Source of the DNA: Levilactobacillus bambusae
GTDB lineage: Bacteria > Bacillota > Bacilli > Lactobacillales > Lactobacillaceae
Reading direction: 5' to 3'
Length of the DNA stretch: 64,000 nt
Assembly (NCBI RefSeq): GCF_003124125.1
Contig: NZ_QCXQ01000002.1
Location: 402,426 to 466,425 of the forward strand
Made by a program: the position numbers and the translations under genes. A model generated the notes under the pieces. The model searched no databases, was not told the origin of the DNA, and worked only from the letters and a program-made list of their open reading frames with translations. Below, piece after piece: positions 26,644-35,683 of this stretch. Each line of letters opens with the position of its first letter. Positions within the stretch are counted from its first letter, which is position 1.

Positions 26644-28269
26644 ATGATGAACCCCACTGCCTTACTTGCCAATCCCTTTTTAAATAAGGGCACCGCATTT
26701 TCCATTCAAGAACGGTCAAAGTATCACCTAACGGGGTTGATTCCCCCACAGGTTGAAACAATCGCCGCCCAAGCCGCCCGGGCCTACCATGAGTTTTTGC
26801 GGGAGCCCCGGGGACTAAATCAACGCGAATTTCTCATGCGCCTGTTTAATACAAACCGGACCCTCTTCTTCTACCTCTTCGGTCAGCACATTGCTGAAAT
26901 GATGCCGGTGGTTTATGATCCCGTCATCGCGGACGCCATTGAACACTACAGCGACATTTATATGAAACCCCAGGGTGCCGCATTTCTCTCGATTGACCAC
27001 CCCGAAAACATCCGCCAAACGCTGCAAGAAGCCGCTAGTGGACGGGATATTCACCTCATTGTGGTGACCGATGCTGAAGCAATCCTAGGGATCGGGGACT
27101 GGGGCGTGAACGGTGTGGAAATTGCCATCGGTAAACTCATGGTCTATACGGCTGCCGCCGGGATTAACCCCGAACAGGTTCTGCCCGTCATTTTAGACAC
27201 GGGGACGGAAAACAACGCCCTCTTGAAGGATCCCCGTTACCTCGGCAACCGGCACCACCGGATTCGAGGGGCCCGATACGATCAATTTATCGACCAGTTT
27301 GTCACGACCGCTGAACCCCTGTTCAACAACCTTTACCTGCACTGGGAAGACTTTGGCCGTGGGACGGCCGCTGCTATCTTGGCCCGGTACCAGGACCAGA
27401 TTTTAACCTTCAATGACGACATTCAGGGCACGGGAATTATTACCCTCGCCGGAATTTTAGGCGCCCTCAAAATATCCGGTGAAAAACTGACCGACCAAAC
27501 CTACCTTTGCTTTGGTGCGGGATCGGCGGGCGCTGGTATTACCGACCGCATCTATCAAGAAATGCGGCAGCAGGGGCTCTCAGAGGCCACTGCCAGGGCG
27601 CACTTCTACCTGGTTGATCGGCAGGGACTGTTATTCAATGACGATCCCAACCTCACCCCAGCCCAACGGAAATTTGCCCGGTCCCGATCGGACTTTAGCC
27701 ACCCAGAAACGCTGACCTCCTTAGCCGCCGTAGTCGCTGCCATTCATCCCACAATTCTGGTCGGTACCTCAACCGTTACCGGTGCCTTCACAGAAAAAAT
27801 TGTTAGGGAGATGGCGGCTCATACAGCCCGACCCATTATTTTTCCGCTATCCAACCCGACTAAGCTCGCAGAGGCAACGGCGGAGGACCTCATAACCTGG
27901 ACGGATGGTCGGGCATTAGTGGCAACGGGTGTGCCCGCCGAAGCCGTCACCTATGGAGGCGTTCAGTACCACATCGGTCAGGCAAATAACGCCCTCGTCT
28001 ATCCCGGGTTAGGACTGGGGGCCATCGCCGTTCACGCTAGCCGGCTTTCAGACCCAATGATTTCCGCGGCTGCCCATTCCCTTAGCGGCATCGTTGATCC
28101 CAACCAACCAGGTGCAGCCGTCTTACCCCCCGTTGATCAGCTACAGAGGTTTTCGAACACGATTGCGGTTGCCACGGCAAAAGCAGCGGTGACCGCTGGA
28201 TTAAATCAAATCCCCGTAAACGATGTCACTCAAACGGTAACTGATACCCAGTGGCACCCAGCGTATTAA
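26644..28269 (+). CDS. mleS: Malolactic enzyme
   Basis: A 541-aa NAD- and Mn-dependent enzyme converting L-malate directly to L-lactate and CO2, giving energy and acid resistance. The length matches the family. Motifs follow the order of known malolactic enzymes: [11 protein letters not shown] at the start, [54 protein letters not shown]-type metal ligands ([14 protein letters not shown]), [10 protein letters not shown] and the NAD loop FGAGSAGAG. The alternative is malic enzyme, but overall similarity favours malolactic. No malate permease lies next to it. It is followed by a strong terminator. Confidence 0.9.
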   Translation: MMNPTALLANPFLNKGTAFSIQERSKYHLTGLIPPQVETIAAQAARAYHEFLREPRGLNQREFLMRLFNTNRTLFFYLFGQHIAEMMPVVYDPVIADAIEHYSDIYMKPQGAAFLSIDHPENIRQTLQEAASGRDIHLIVVTDAEAILGIGDWGVNGVEIAIGKLMVYTAAAGINPEQVLPVILDTGTENNALLKDPRYLGNRHHRIRGARYDQFIDQFVTTAEPLFNNLYLHWEDFGRGTAAAILARYQDQILTFNDDIQGTGIITLAGILGALKISGEKLTDQTYLCFGAGSAGAGITDRIYQEMRQQGLSEATARAHFYLVDRQGLLFNDDPNLTPAQRKFARSRSDFSHPETLTSLAAVVAAIHPTILVGTSTVTGAFTEKIVREMAAHTARPIIFPLSNPTKLAEATAEDLITWTDGRALVATGVPAEAVTYGGVQYHIGQANNALVYPGLGLGAIAVHASRLSDPMISAAAHSLSGIVDPNQPGAAVLPPVDQLQRFSNTIAVATAKAAVTAGLNQIPVNDVTQTVTDTQWHPAY

Positions 28270-28296
28270 ACAACGTATCCAGGTATCTACCATTTA

Positions 28297-28357
28297 AAAT
28301 AACGTCGGGAACCCAATTGAGCAATACTTGCTCAGTTCAGGTTCCCGACGTTATTTA
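28297..28357. terminator. Terminator between mleS and the nuclease gene
   Basis: AAAATAACGTCGGGAACC pairs with GGTTCCCGACGTTATTT, with an inner TGAGCAA/TTGCTCA hairpin. It serves both convergent genes. The inner part recalls the terminators at 17697 and 58597. Confidence 0.85.
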
Positions 28358-28372
28358 GTGTTGCAATGAGCT

Positions 28373-29176
28373 TTAATAGTACGATGACTTCCGGCTGCTA
28401 GAGCTGGAAAAGCCGTGAGTTCCCGCAGGCTGCGGTACCTTCATATCATGATCAATCACCGATCGGCCGGTGGCGTAGTCAAACTTAACTCCTGGCTGGA
28501 CGTTATAGATGAACACGTTGAAGTTGAGTTCTTTATCGGTGGAGAGTGCCTGAAGGTGAACCCCGGTGGCCATTAAATTATCGTTTAAAAAAACGGGTTG
28601 GACTTGAAAAATCACCTTTTTATAATGGTACAGGGCGTCCCGAACTTTATCCTCGTAAATGGTTTGCAGGTTTTGATTGGAAAACGCGGTCTGAGTAAAC
28701 AAATTCTTCGGGTTATTCTGATCCCCAGATCGTTGTCCTGGCTGATATTGACCGTCCTGATCGATTCCCCCCGAAATTGAATAGGCAATCATATGGCCCC
28801 GGTTAATAATGGGGGCACCATCCACAAACTTTTGGTGCCAGCCAGTGGGTTGGAAAATTTGGCGGACCCGCAGCGACCCCTTAGCCAGATTTCGGTTTTC
28901 CAGGTATGCGGTGTTGGCCGATGCCGTCCGGTTCAATTTATCTAGGTCGTGGTACTCAACCTGATTAGTTTTCCAATCCTCTGGGGCCAGGGTACTCTTA
29001 TTTCCGTTCACCTTAACAACCGCTTCATGCCCAGATTGGTACGGTCGTTTAGCAATTTGCTCAACCGTATCGGATGACGACCGGTTAGTAGTTGGTGAGT
29101 CCGTTACCGAACACCCCGTTAATAACATGACGCTGGCAAATAAGAGCCCCGTCAGCTGCAACAATTTCCTTTTCAC
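28373..29176 (-). CDS. DNA/RNA non-specific endonuclease lipoprotein (EndA-like)
   Basis: A 267-aa secreted nuclease. The signal peptide ends in a lipobox LLTGC (Cys near residue 22), so it should be anchored to the membrane outside. The beta-beta-alpha-metal nuclease motif appears as NRGHMIAYSISGG (His near residue 127), with downstream QRSGDQNNPKNLFTQTAFSNQNLQ supplying the metal-binding Asn. The first residue of the usual DRGH is Asn, as in several lactic EndA proteins. The role is degradation of extracellular DNA, or DNA entry. The C-terminus is serine-rich. Confidence 0.88.
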   Translation of the reverse strand: MKRKLLQLTGLLFASVMLLTGCSVTDSPTTNRSSSDTVEQIAKRPYQSGHEAVVKVNGNKSTLAPEDWKTNQVEYHDLDKLNRTASANTAYLENRNLAKGSLRVRQIFQPTGWHQKFVDGAPIINRGHMIAYSISGGIDQDGQYQPGQRSGDQNNPKNLFTQTAFSNQNLQTIYEDKVRDALYHYKKVIFQVQPVFLNDNLMATGVHLQALSTDKELNFNVFIYNVQPGVKFDYATGRSVIDHDMKVPQPAGTHGFSSSSSRKSSYY

Positions 29177-29253
29177 GTTGGATTCCTCCCAAATAGTTTC
29201 CTCTAAACTAGTATACGGGAAGAAATCCGGCTTGTGACCGTTATTTGAGGAAA

Positions 29254-29958
29254 TTAATTGCGAAACTGAAAGCTAGGGTTGTTCTGACTCAAAATGGCGG
29301 ATGAAATATCACCACCCACGTACTTGGCTAGTAAGTCACAAAGGGCATTCACGGCGTCCACCAGGTTTTGTTCCCGATCGGGGTTAACGTTTTCTAAAAC
29401 CAGAATAGCGTTCGTCGTGTCATCCTTTAGCATGGTTCGTTGGCCGTCTCGCCAATTCCAGCATCGACACACGATCGACTCCCCATCTTGGTATACAACC
29501 TCACCTGGTAATGCAGGCTCGCTGTCATTTTCACCAAGTGGTTGGAAGTCCTCGCCCCCCTGGGCAATCTTTAAGTGCATATCACCCTTTAACGAATCAA
29601 TGTTCTCCCCACCCACGGGAATACCATAGGTAAGCGAAACGATGTTATAGAGGTCAACCATTGCGTTAATGCTTGATACGGGTTTCCCCTGCTTAGCCCG
29701 CTTCATTAGGGCCTCAATGGATGATCGGGCCCCCTTCTTCGTTTTAAACTTTCGGTAGGCTTCCCGCCAATCCGCCACAATCGGATTGGCACTGATGGGA
29801 TCCTCTTGAACGTACTTCTGTGCCGTTTGATTGGCTTCTGCTAGCAGACTTTCTGGAACGTCAGCCGTATTATTAACGCCGAGTGCCCGCACAACCCCCA
29901 CCGTTGTATCGGGAAACAGCTGCCAAAAATCATCATCAATCTTTAATTCTTGTGCCAT
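29254..29958 (-). CDS. B3/B4 domain protein (tRNA-synthetase beta-like)
   Basis: A 234-aa soluble protein related to the B3/4 editing-like domain of phenylalanyl-tRNA synthetase beta. The conserved WREAYRKFKTKKGARSSIEALMKRAKQGKPVSSINAMVDLYNIVSLTYGIPVGGEN is diagnostic. The role may be hydrolysis of mischarged tRNA or a related compound; that is not proven for stand-alone members. The start is the ATG behind GAAAGGATG; longer readings run into the SMR gene. It lies 14 bp after the SMR exporter gene and is probably in its operon, which raises a possible link with guanidine or amino-acid stress. Confidence 0.82.
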   Translation of the reverse strand: MAQELKIDDDFWQLFPDTTVGVVRALGVNNTADVPESLLAEANQTAQKYVQEDPISANPIVADWREAYRKFKTKKGARSSIEALMKRAKQGKPVSSINAMVDLYNIVSLTYGIPVGGENIDSLKGDMHLKIAQGGEDFQPLGENDSEPALPGEVVYQDGESIVCRCWNWRDGQRTMLKDDTTNAILVLENVNPDREQNLVDAVNALCDLLAKYVGGDISSAILSQNNPSFQFRN

Positions 29959-29972
29959 GGTAATCATCCTTT

Positions 29973-30293
29973 CTATCCTTGGGTTGTCATCTTCAACCCT
30001 ATAATACTCACAATCAGTAAAATCATAAAGCCCCAACCCAGCGGGGATAATCGGTCCCCAAATAAAACCAACCCAACGATAATGGAGCCTATCGCCCCAA
30101 TACCCGTCCAGATGGGGTAGGCTAAACTAATGGGGAGCGTTTTAGTTGCCTGCGCGAGTAAAACAAAGCTGGTTAACGAAACAACAATGGTGATAACGGT
30201 CATCGTCACGTTCGTAAATCCCTGGCTCAGTTTCATCGTCGTTGCCCATACCATTTCCAAGAGGCCCGCAACGATTAAATAAACCCAATTCAT
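29973..30293 (-). CDS. Small multidrug resistance transporter, SugE/Gdx type
   Basis: A 106-aa, four-helix SMR protein, the typical length of this family. The conserved membrane Glu is in GLLEMVWATTMKLSQGFT (Glu13); the W-A and K-x-S-x-GF pattern is that of the SugE/Gdx branch, which exports guanidinium, rather than EmrE/QacC. SMR proteins act as antiparallel dimers coupled to protons. The start is ATG behind GGAGGGATT. A promoter and a compact attenuator-like leader (30294-30416) lie directly upstream, supporting a riboswitch-controlled guanidine exporter. Confidence 0.85.
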   Translation of the reverse strand: MNWVYLIVAGLLEMVWATTMKLSQGFTNVTMTVITIVVSLTSFVLLAQATKTLPISLAYPIWTGIGAIGSIIVGLVLFGDRLSPLGWGFMILLIVSIIGLKMTTQG

Positions 30294-30416
30294 TTGAATC
30301 CCTCCATAAAAAAGCGGGTGCTCCCCATCCGATTCTTTCATTGGCCTAATAGAATCGGTGGAAACACCCTAGTTGTCTTACCCGGCGGCAAGAATTGGTT
30401 AAATTATAGGTTTATT
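30294..30416 (-). promoter_or_regulatory. Probable guanidine riboswitch/transcription attenuator of the SMR gene
   Basis: On the minus strand, a -35-like TAGACA, 16-bp spacer and TATAAT (about 30414-30441) precede a leader of about 100 nt. It contains hairpin CTTGCC-GCCG-GGTAAG, the sequence ACAACTAGGGTG, and a terminator hairpin GGGTG.TTTCC.CCGATTC with GAATCGG.GGGGAG.CACCC, followed by a run of six T immediately before the RBS. The short size, attenuation layout and SMR target fit the guanidine-IV (mepA) class as I remember it. It lacks the GGTCCGAGAG of class I. Confidence 0.55.
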
Positions 30417-30438
30417 ATATCAAATCGACGCCCGTTGT

Positions 30439-30828
30439 CTAGAGGATTTGGCAAAACTCAATCGTTTCGCCGTTGGGGCCGAGAATGTTAAAGTACCGAA
30501 TGCCATGATCCCAGAAGGTAGGAATGGACTGAATTTCTGATTCCTTCAGGGTTAAACCCATCGTTTGGGCATCCCGAAAGGCGGCCTCGATATTCGTGGT
30601 ATCCAACGAAAAATGGTTAATGGCGCCCGTCTTCTTAGTAACGGGGTCGCCCTCCCACGTTTCAATGGTCAACGTTCCTAGCCGCAGAAACGCACACCGG
30701 TTAGCTCCGTTTTTAAAGAGGCCCGCCTGAACAAACCCTAAGGCTTCGTAAAATCTAATTGTCCGGTCTAAATCATCGGTTGGGATTCCAACGTGTTGGA
30801 TCCCCGTAATGTCATCCTTAATTGCCAT
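30439..30828 (-). CDS. VOC/glyoxalase-fold protein
   Basis: A 129-aa vicinal-oxygen-chelate domain protein made of two beta-alpha-beta-beta-beta modules, starting ITGIQHVGIPTDDLDRTIRFYEALGF and ending FNILGPNGETIEFCQIL. His14, a central Glu (ETWEGD) and the C-terminal Glu (TIEFCQ) could form the metal site. The activity (lyase, dioxygenase or resistance type) is unknown. It lies 12 bp after the alcohol dehydrogenase gene and is probably co-transcribed with it. Confidence 0.82.
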   Translation of the reverse strand: MAIKDDITGIQHVGIPTDDLDRTIRFYEALGFVQAGLFKNGANRCAFLRLGTLTIETWEGDPVTKKTGAINHFSLDTTNIEAAFRDAQTMGLTLKESEIQSIPTFWDHGIRYFNILGPNGETIEFCQIL

Positions 30829-30840
30829 GTGCAGATCCTC

Positions 30841-31851
30841 CTAGTTTAAGTCGCCACCAACTTTGACAACGGCTTTATTAACGTTTTGCATCTGACCGCT
30901 CACAAAGTCCTCCACGTTATCCAACGTGAGTTCCGTGTTAATGAGCGGCAGCGGATTAACCTTTCCACTTTCTAACAGTGCGATGGAGGCCATAAACGTA
31001 TAGGGATTAATAAAGGATCCCTGAATTTTCAACTGTTTAGCAAAGACATCGTAGGTATTGACCGGGAAGGTTTGGTTGGGAGCGCCAACCCCAAACATCA
31101 AGACTTGGGCCCCCTTCTTAGTAGCTGCAATGGCCATCTCTTGGGTTTCCGGCCGCCCCACCGCTTCAATCACAATGTCATACTCTGCTGGAATTTCGTC
31201 TCGATAGAGTTCATAGGTCGTGGTGACGTTAAACTGTTTCTGGTTCAGGGCGAGTTTTTCTCGGTTACGCCCCGCCATATCCACCTGACGAACACCGTAG
31301 GCTTGCAACACCTGGTTAAACAGTTCTCCTTCAAACCCGTCACCAATGACTAACGCCTTCTGGTAGGGTTCAATGTTCAACAAGTCAACCCCGTGGACCG
31401 CACAGGAGAGGGGTTCGATGGTTGCCGCAGCCTTTAGGGACAGACTGGCCGGAACCCGATAAACGACTTTGGCGGGTGCCGTAAAGTACTCTTCAAAGCC
31501 CCCGTTTCGGGTTACCCCCACGGCTGATAGATGGTCACATAGTTCCGGCCGGGACGTCAAACAATAAGCACATTCTCCGCAGTAAATGTTAGGGTCAACG
31601 GAAACGTGGTCCCCCGGCTTTACATTTTTAACGTCGTCCCCAACGGCTTCCACCACCCCTGAATTTTCGTGACCCAAAACAATTGGGGGCACGGCATCGG
31701 CTGACCCCGGTAACCCTTGATAAAGGGCCTTATCCGTGCCGCAGATTCCGGCATACGCTGTTTTAACCAGGACTTCATCCGGTCCAACGCTTGGTCGGTC
31801 AATAGTTTCAAGTTCCATTTTTTTCGTTTCAGTAAGAACTAATGCTTTCAT
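30841..31851 (-). CDS. Zinc-dependent alcohol/polyol dehydrogenase (MDR)
   Basis: A 336-aa zinc-dependent medium-chain dehydrogenase like threonine, sorbitol or butanediol dehydrogenases. Catalytic-zinc residues are in GICGTDKALY (Cys38), GHENSG (His61/Glu62) and a later Glu. Structural-zinc cysteines are in DPNIYCGECAYCLTSRPELC (four Cys). The NAD-binding region reads ALVIGDGFEGELFNQVLQAYG, where the usual GxGxxG is weakened. The start is the ATG behind AGAGGTG; a longer ATG reading at 31881 has no RBS. It heads a small operon with the VOC protein. Confidence 0.86.
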   Translation of the reverse strand: MKALVLTETKKMELETIDRPSVGPDEVLVKTAYAGICGTDKALYQGLPGSADAVPPIVLGHENSGVVEAVGDDVKNVKPGDHVSVDPNIYCGECAYCLTSRPELCDHLSAVGVTRNGGFEEYFTAPAKVVYRVPASLSLKAAATIEPLSCAVHGVDLLNIEPYQKALVIGDGFEGELFNQVLQAYGVRQVDMAGRNREKLALNQKQFNVTTTYELYRDEIPAEYDIVIEAVGRPETQEMAIAATKKGAQVLMFGVGAPNQTFPVNTYDVFAKQLKIQGSFINPYTFMASIALLESGKVNPLPLINTELTLDNVEDFVSGQMQNVNKAVVKVGGDLN

Positions 31852-32012
31852 GATGAACACCTCTTGTTCTAAAATTAACAAGTTTAGTATAGCATCGTCG
31901 TCCCGGAAAAAAAGTTAGTTTCCTCTAGATGAACCGGTTATAAACGCCCCTAACCTCACAAAGTTAGGAATACAATCGGTTGTATTTTCTGTGATTTAAT
32001 TCACGTAAAATC

Positions 32013-32054
32013 AAAAAAAAAGATTCGGAAAATTGATTAATTTCCGAATCTTCT
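32013..32054. terminator. Terminator after the lysozyme gene
   Basis: AAAGATTCGGAAA pairs with TTTCCGAATCTT around ATTGATTAA, with A- and T-runs on both sides. It stops the GH25 transcript, which runs leftward. Confidence 0.85.
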
Positions 32055-32058
32055 TTCA

Positions 32059-33525
32059 TTATTTTAATGAACCTGCGTAAATCCAACCGACCAACTTTCC
32101 GTTGTAGTAACAGCGGTAGTATGGGGTTTTCCATCCATACTTCGTTCCCTTACTATCAACGGTCACGGTCTTACCAGCGTAGGCTGCGCTGGCATGTGTA
32201 ACCTTGATGCTAGCATATTTACTGCCCGTGACGTGATTATAAAACGCGCTAGTAGGTTTATTAACCACCGTCATTGTCTTCTTAGCTGGCTTAGAGTAAG
32301 TCACTTGAGAAGCTAAACCGGTATGGTACATCCACCCAATGTTCTTGCCGTTGTAGTAACAACGGTAGTAGATGGCACCCGTACTTGTCCGGGTTCCCTG
32401 TGAATCAACGGTGATGTCTTTACCAGCGTAAGTTGAACCATAGTGGGAAATTTTCCGGGAGTACCGGGTATCTCCCGCCACGTGCGTGTAGAAGTTGTGT
32501 TCTGGGTTGTTCTTAACGGTAAACTTCGTTGAGGTATGCTTGTAAGTTGCCCCAACACTGTTTGAGTTAGAACTACTATTATCGCTGCTGCTTGAGAAGA
32601 ACCAGCTCTTTGGCTTACTAGTGTAAACACTGGCATCCACGTTTTGGTTCAGTGAACTGCTGTAGTAGGAATCTGTGTACTGCCATAAAACGTGGGTTGA
32701 AGTTGGCTCATTTGATTGGTATGCCGCTAACCAGAAACCGTCGTAGCTCCCAACGGCCTTAGGTGCATATAAATCAACAAACCATTGACCGGAGTATAGG
32801 AGGATCTTCCGGTTCCCCGCCAAACTCCGCATTTCCGTGTACCAATTCTTGGTTGCCGTATCCGTTGATCCAGACGAAACCGTTTGGTCTTCGTAATCAT
32901 TAACGTAGAATGAGGCTTCCGGAGCCCGATTGTAAAGGTCCTTAGCTTCGGTCTTAGCGTCGCTTGGACTTGAATACTGACTGAAGGAGTACACCCCGTA
33001 AGGAATGTTGTATTTCTTAACGAGAGCTAAGTTATGGTCAAAAGTCCTATCGTAATAGTCAGACCCATATTGAACCCGTAAGATTACAAACGGAACTTCC
33101 TTCTTCAAAGCCTTAGCTTGACTATCGGACATGGACCCCTGCCACTCAGAAATATCTGGTGCCGAATTGGACCGTTGTGTAATGTACCGTCTTAAGGAAA
33201 AGGCACTAAACTGCTTGGTCTTCACAATGGAAGAACCCATGGTCCCTTTTTGACTTTTCTTCAACGTTACATCGGCACCCGAACCAGACGTCGAACTTGA
33301 CTTCGTTGCGGTGTCAGCTGACTTCGTCGCCTTAGCCTTCTGACTGCTTGAAGATGACGACGTCTTTGATGCGCTGGAAGAACTCGAAGTGCTGACGCTG
33401 TTCGAAGAACTATCGGCACTAGAACTACTATTGGCAGCCGTTGCGGCACTCGCAACTGGACCACCCAAGACAAAACTACCGGCCATTGTTAGTGCAAGCA
33501 ATGGCTTAATGTACTTTGAACTCAT
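32059..33525 (-). CDS. Secreted GH25 lysozyme with two C-terminal wall-binding modules
   Basis: A 488-aa secreted muramidase. After the signal peptide (cleavage near ASAATAA) comes a Ser/Ala/Lys-rich linker (about 30-105). The GH25 domain (about 124-310) has PDISEWQGSMS and FYVNDYEDQ (catalytic Asp and Asp-x-Glu), cutting N-acetylmuramic acid linkages. Two tandem repeats of about 75 residues follow (340-415 and 416-488), each with F.V.N.P...FY.HV, YAGK.ITVDS.GT and YYRCYYNGK.IGW, an SH3/GW-like wall-binding unit. It lies next to the WxL cluster and its regulator but has its own promoter. Confidence 0.9.
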   Translation of the reverse strand: MSSKYIKPLLALTMAGSFVLGGPVASAATAANSSSSADSSSNSVSTSSSSSASKTSSSSSSQKAKATKSADTATKSSSTSGSGADVTLKKSQKGTMGSSIVKTKQFSAFSLRRYITQRSNSAPDISEWQGSMSDSQAKALKKEVPFVILRVQYGSDYYDRTFDHNLALVKKYNIPYGVYSFSQYSSPSDAKTEAKDLYNRAPEASFYVNDYEDQTVSSGSTDTATKNWYTEMRSLAGNRKILLYSGQWFVDLYAPKAVGSYDGFWLAAYQSNEPTSTHVLWQYTDSYYSSSLNQNVDASVYTSKPKSWFFSSSSDNSSSNSNSVGATYKHTSTKFTVKNNPEHNFYTHVAGDTRYSRKISHYGSTYAGKDITVDSQGTRTSTGAIYYRCYYNGKNIGWMYHTGLASQVTYSKPAKKTMTVVNKPTSAFYNHVTGSKYASIKVTHASAAYAGKTVTVDSKGTKYGWKTPYYRCYYNGKLVGWIYAGSLK

Positions 33526-33925
33526 ATTCTTTCTTACCCCAATTCTTTCTTGACTGATATTCAGGGATTCACTCTCTGATTATGTAATGGATCTCTAATT
33601 AACTGATACTCGTTTACTCCCTGTCACTTTATATAATAACGACTTATTATGTCAGATATATTTCAAAACGATGTCCATTTGTTAAAAATATTACCGACAG
33701 CCGTTGCAATTAGCGACGGGCCCGTGACCGACGTCTTAGGGTACGCCCATTAGTCCAGATTTCATGGTGGTCAGCTTTGCCAGCGTAACCAAGCCATTTT
33801 TCCTTCAACCGGATTAATGATGAACGCATCCCTATTTTCATGACTAATCGATCATTGGCATTCTCCGATAATTGGCCGCCAAGCTACGATTGATTAAAAT
33901 TCATCTTCATACCTCCTTCACCTAG
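33526..33925 (-). promoter_or_regulatory. 400-bp gap: promoter of the lysozyme gene and no other gene
   Basis: On the minus strand, CTGACA (33650-33655) and TATAAA (33628-33633), 16 bp apart, form the likely lysozyme promoter about 100 bp before the start codon, with AT-rich DNA around it. The part from 33700 to 33900 is more GC-rich and holds no open frame with an RBS, and no clear hairpin or repeat that I can identify. It may be remnant sequence. Confidence 0.45.
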
Positions 33926-35428
33926 TTATTCTAAGTGTAAATCTTTCATTTCAATTTGGGGTGGGCGACGCTCATGAACTTCCTTTATTCCCTGATCAAT
34001 TAACCGGGTAATCGCCCGAGCATCCCGCTTAAGGTTAGGGGCACCACTCAGAAGGTACCCTTCTCGGTAGTGAAAGTCCGCTAGTGCTGCCCGAGTGTCC
34101 GTTACCAAAAGATCGTAGCGCTGGTCCGGCTTAGCAACTTCCCACTGAACCGTTTTCCCCAGGTGGGAGAAGTCTTTTAAGCTTGTCAATAGGGACTGGG
34201 CAGCTAAATAATTCGCTGCTGAATAAATGCCCACTTTCAAAGTTAAGGGTGAAAAACGTTTAATCGATTCAATACAGAATTGAATGATACTACTTAAGTT
34301 ATCGGCTTGGTCCGCCGTCAGACGAACCCCCAATTGGTCTTGCGTAGCCGCTAAAATATGAGCAACTAGTCGTTTATCGGCTATGGAAAGAGGCAGCGTC
34401 AACGGTGGTTGGTAATAGTTTCTTTTATAGAAGAAAACCATTCCCGAAAATAAATAAAAGCGGGTATTTAATTGGTTGAGGGTCTGCATCCAGTTACGAA
34501 TTAACGTTGACTCCAACCTGTCCAACGTGAGTTCATACTGTTCTTGCCCCACTGCTAAGACGGTCTGCATGGTCTGTCGGACCTTTTTCAATGGTGACGG
34601 CATTAAGAGCTGGTCCGTCTGGGCACTGGGGGTTAACACTAACTGGGTCGTTAAAAACAGGTAGCAGAAAAGCGCCTGAGTCCGGCCGAACCCCCGCGCC
34701 ACTAATCGGTTGATGATCGGTTGATCCTGGAGTTCTTCTAATATCGAATCTGATAACGACTGGTTGGGCTGCTCTATCGGGTAGTGATTAATAACCGCTA
34801 GCCATAAATACAGCCGCAGCTGCTCCGAGTGAGCGAGCTGAACGTTGATTGCCGCTTCCACTTGGTGAACCAGTTGCCATACCGTAGCCTTCGTAAGCTG
34901 CCGCTCTAACTCCTCCACCGGAACCGAATTCCAATAAAATTCGTAGTAAAAGTAACAGACCTGCAGGCTGGTCCCCTCAATGTTCGTTCCAGTAATTTGG
35001 ATTTTAAATTCACGCAATCGCTGGTTAATGCACGTTAAGCGGCGGTAGACCACCGGCTCGCTTATTAAAAGATCCCGGGTCAAGAAATCCATTGTGTAAT
35101 TAGGTTGAAAAAAAACATCATGAATCAACCGGTAGTTTGGTGATTCTTTAAGGTATGAGTAGTATAGCTGGGCAATATCTGCATCTGCCTGACATTTAAG
35201 TGCCAGGTACTTAGTCCGGCCCCGGCGCGACTCCACGATCTGTATCCCGATATCTAATTCTGAGAGACGTTGGATTAATTGGCTCAAGTTGGTGTTGAAG
35301 AGAAAACGCGTAATTTTTTGACGCTCCATCAGGGTTTTCTCAGCAATTTCACTCTCTTGATCCAATAGTTCATGAATGATATGAACCTGGATTTGATCAT
35401 TTTTTTCCAAAATATCAAATAAGTTCAT
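33926..35428 (-). CDS. Mga-like transcriptional regulator
   Basis: A 500-aa regulator of the Mga/AtxA type. Two N-terminal winged-helix regions (about residues 25-75 and 100-150) include QKITRFLFNTNLSQLIQRLSELDIGIQIVES and FLTRDLLISEPVVYRRLTCINQRLREFKIQI. A large helical middle part, like the PTS-regulation domains, and a C-terminal EIIB-like domain (about 400-485, with LTLKVGIYSAANYLAAQSLL) follow. Such proteins control surface genes. It is divergent from the WxL cluster and is the obvious candidate to regulate it; a pair of direct repeats lies between. Confidence 0.82.
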   Translation of the reverse strand: MNLFDILEKNDQIQVHIIHELLDQESEIAEKTLMERQKITRFLFNTNLSQLIQRLSELDIGIQIVESRRGRTKYLALKCQADADIAQLYYSYLKESPNYRLIHDVFFQPNYTMDFLTRDLLISEPVVYRRLTCINQRLREFKIQITGTNIEGTSLQVCYFYYEFYWNSVPVEELERQLTKATVWQLVHQVEAAINVQLAHSEQLRLYLWLAVINHYPIEQPNQSLSDSILEELQDQPIINRLVARGFGRTQALFCYLFLTTQLVLTPSAQTDQLLMPSPLKKVRQTMQTVLAVGQEQYELTLDRLESTLIRNWMQTLNQLNTRFYLFSGMVFFYKRNYYQPPLTLPLSIADKRLVAHILAATQDQLGVRLTADQADNLSSIIQFCIESIKRFSPLTLKVGIYSAANYLAAQSLLTSLKDFSHLGKTVQWEVAKPDQRYDLLVTDTRAALADFHYREGYLLSGAPNLKRDARAITRLIDQGIKEVHERRPPQIEMKDLHLE

Positions 35429-35530
35429 TTTTACGTGCTCACCTAATTACACTATTTAGTTACCCCCATCTTATCTTAAATCTAGTTGGTTTCCTATCAT
35501 TTCACGCCCGATTTTTTCTTAGGCCATTAA

Positions 35531-35668
35531 TTATCACATTTTTAATCATAACGATTAAATTTTAGATAGTGTCCATTTCCTCCCTCAACGGACACACCTG
35601 TCATAATCGGTGCGTGGAAGGGCAATTTCACCCGATCCACGGTTTGATTGTCACATTGTTAATAATAA
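35531..35668 (+). promoter_or_regulatory. Direct repeats between the Mga-like gene and the WxL cluster
   Basis: TTATCACATTTTTAATCATA (from 35531) and TTGTCACATTGTTAATAATA (from 35648) are near-identical 21-bp direct repeats 117 bp apart (consensus TTRTCACATTKTTAATMATA). The second touches the RBS region of the first WxL gene. Between them is an inverted repeat GTGTCC/GGACAC (35571-35595). They are candidate binding sites for the Mga-like regulator. Confidence 0.5.
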
Positions 35669-35683
35669 AGGGAGGAATTCTTT

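Noticed and set aside
30294-30416. Guanidine-I (ykkC) riboswitch before the SMR gene
   Set aside because: CTAGGG is present but the GGTCCGAGAG and the distal ACGG segments of class I are absent, and the leader is too short. Class IV fits better.
33700-33900. Remnant gene or ncRNA in the gap before the Mga-like gene
   Set aside because: No frame with an RBS, no convincing hairpin and no similarity to repeats elsewhere in the window.
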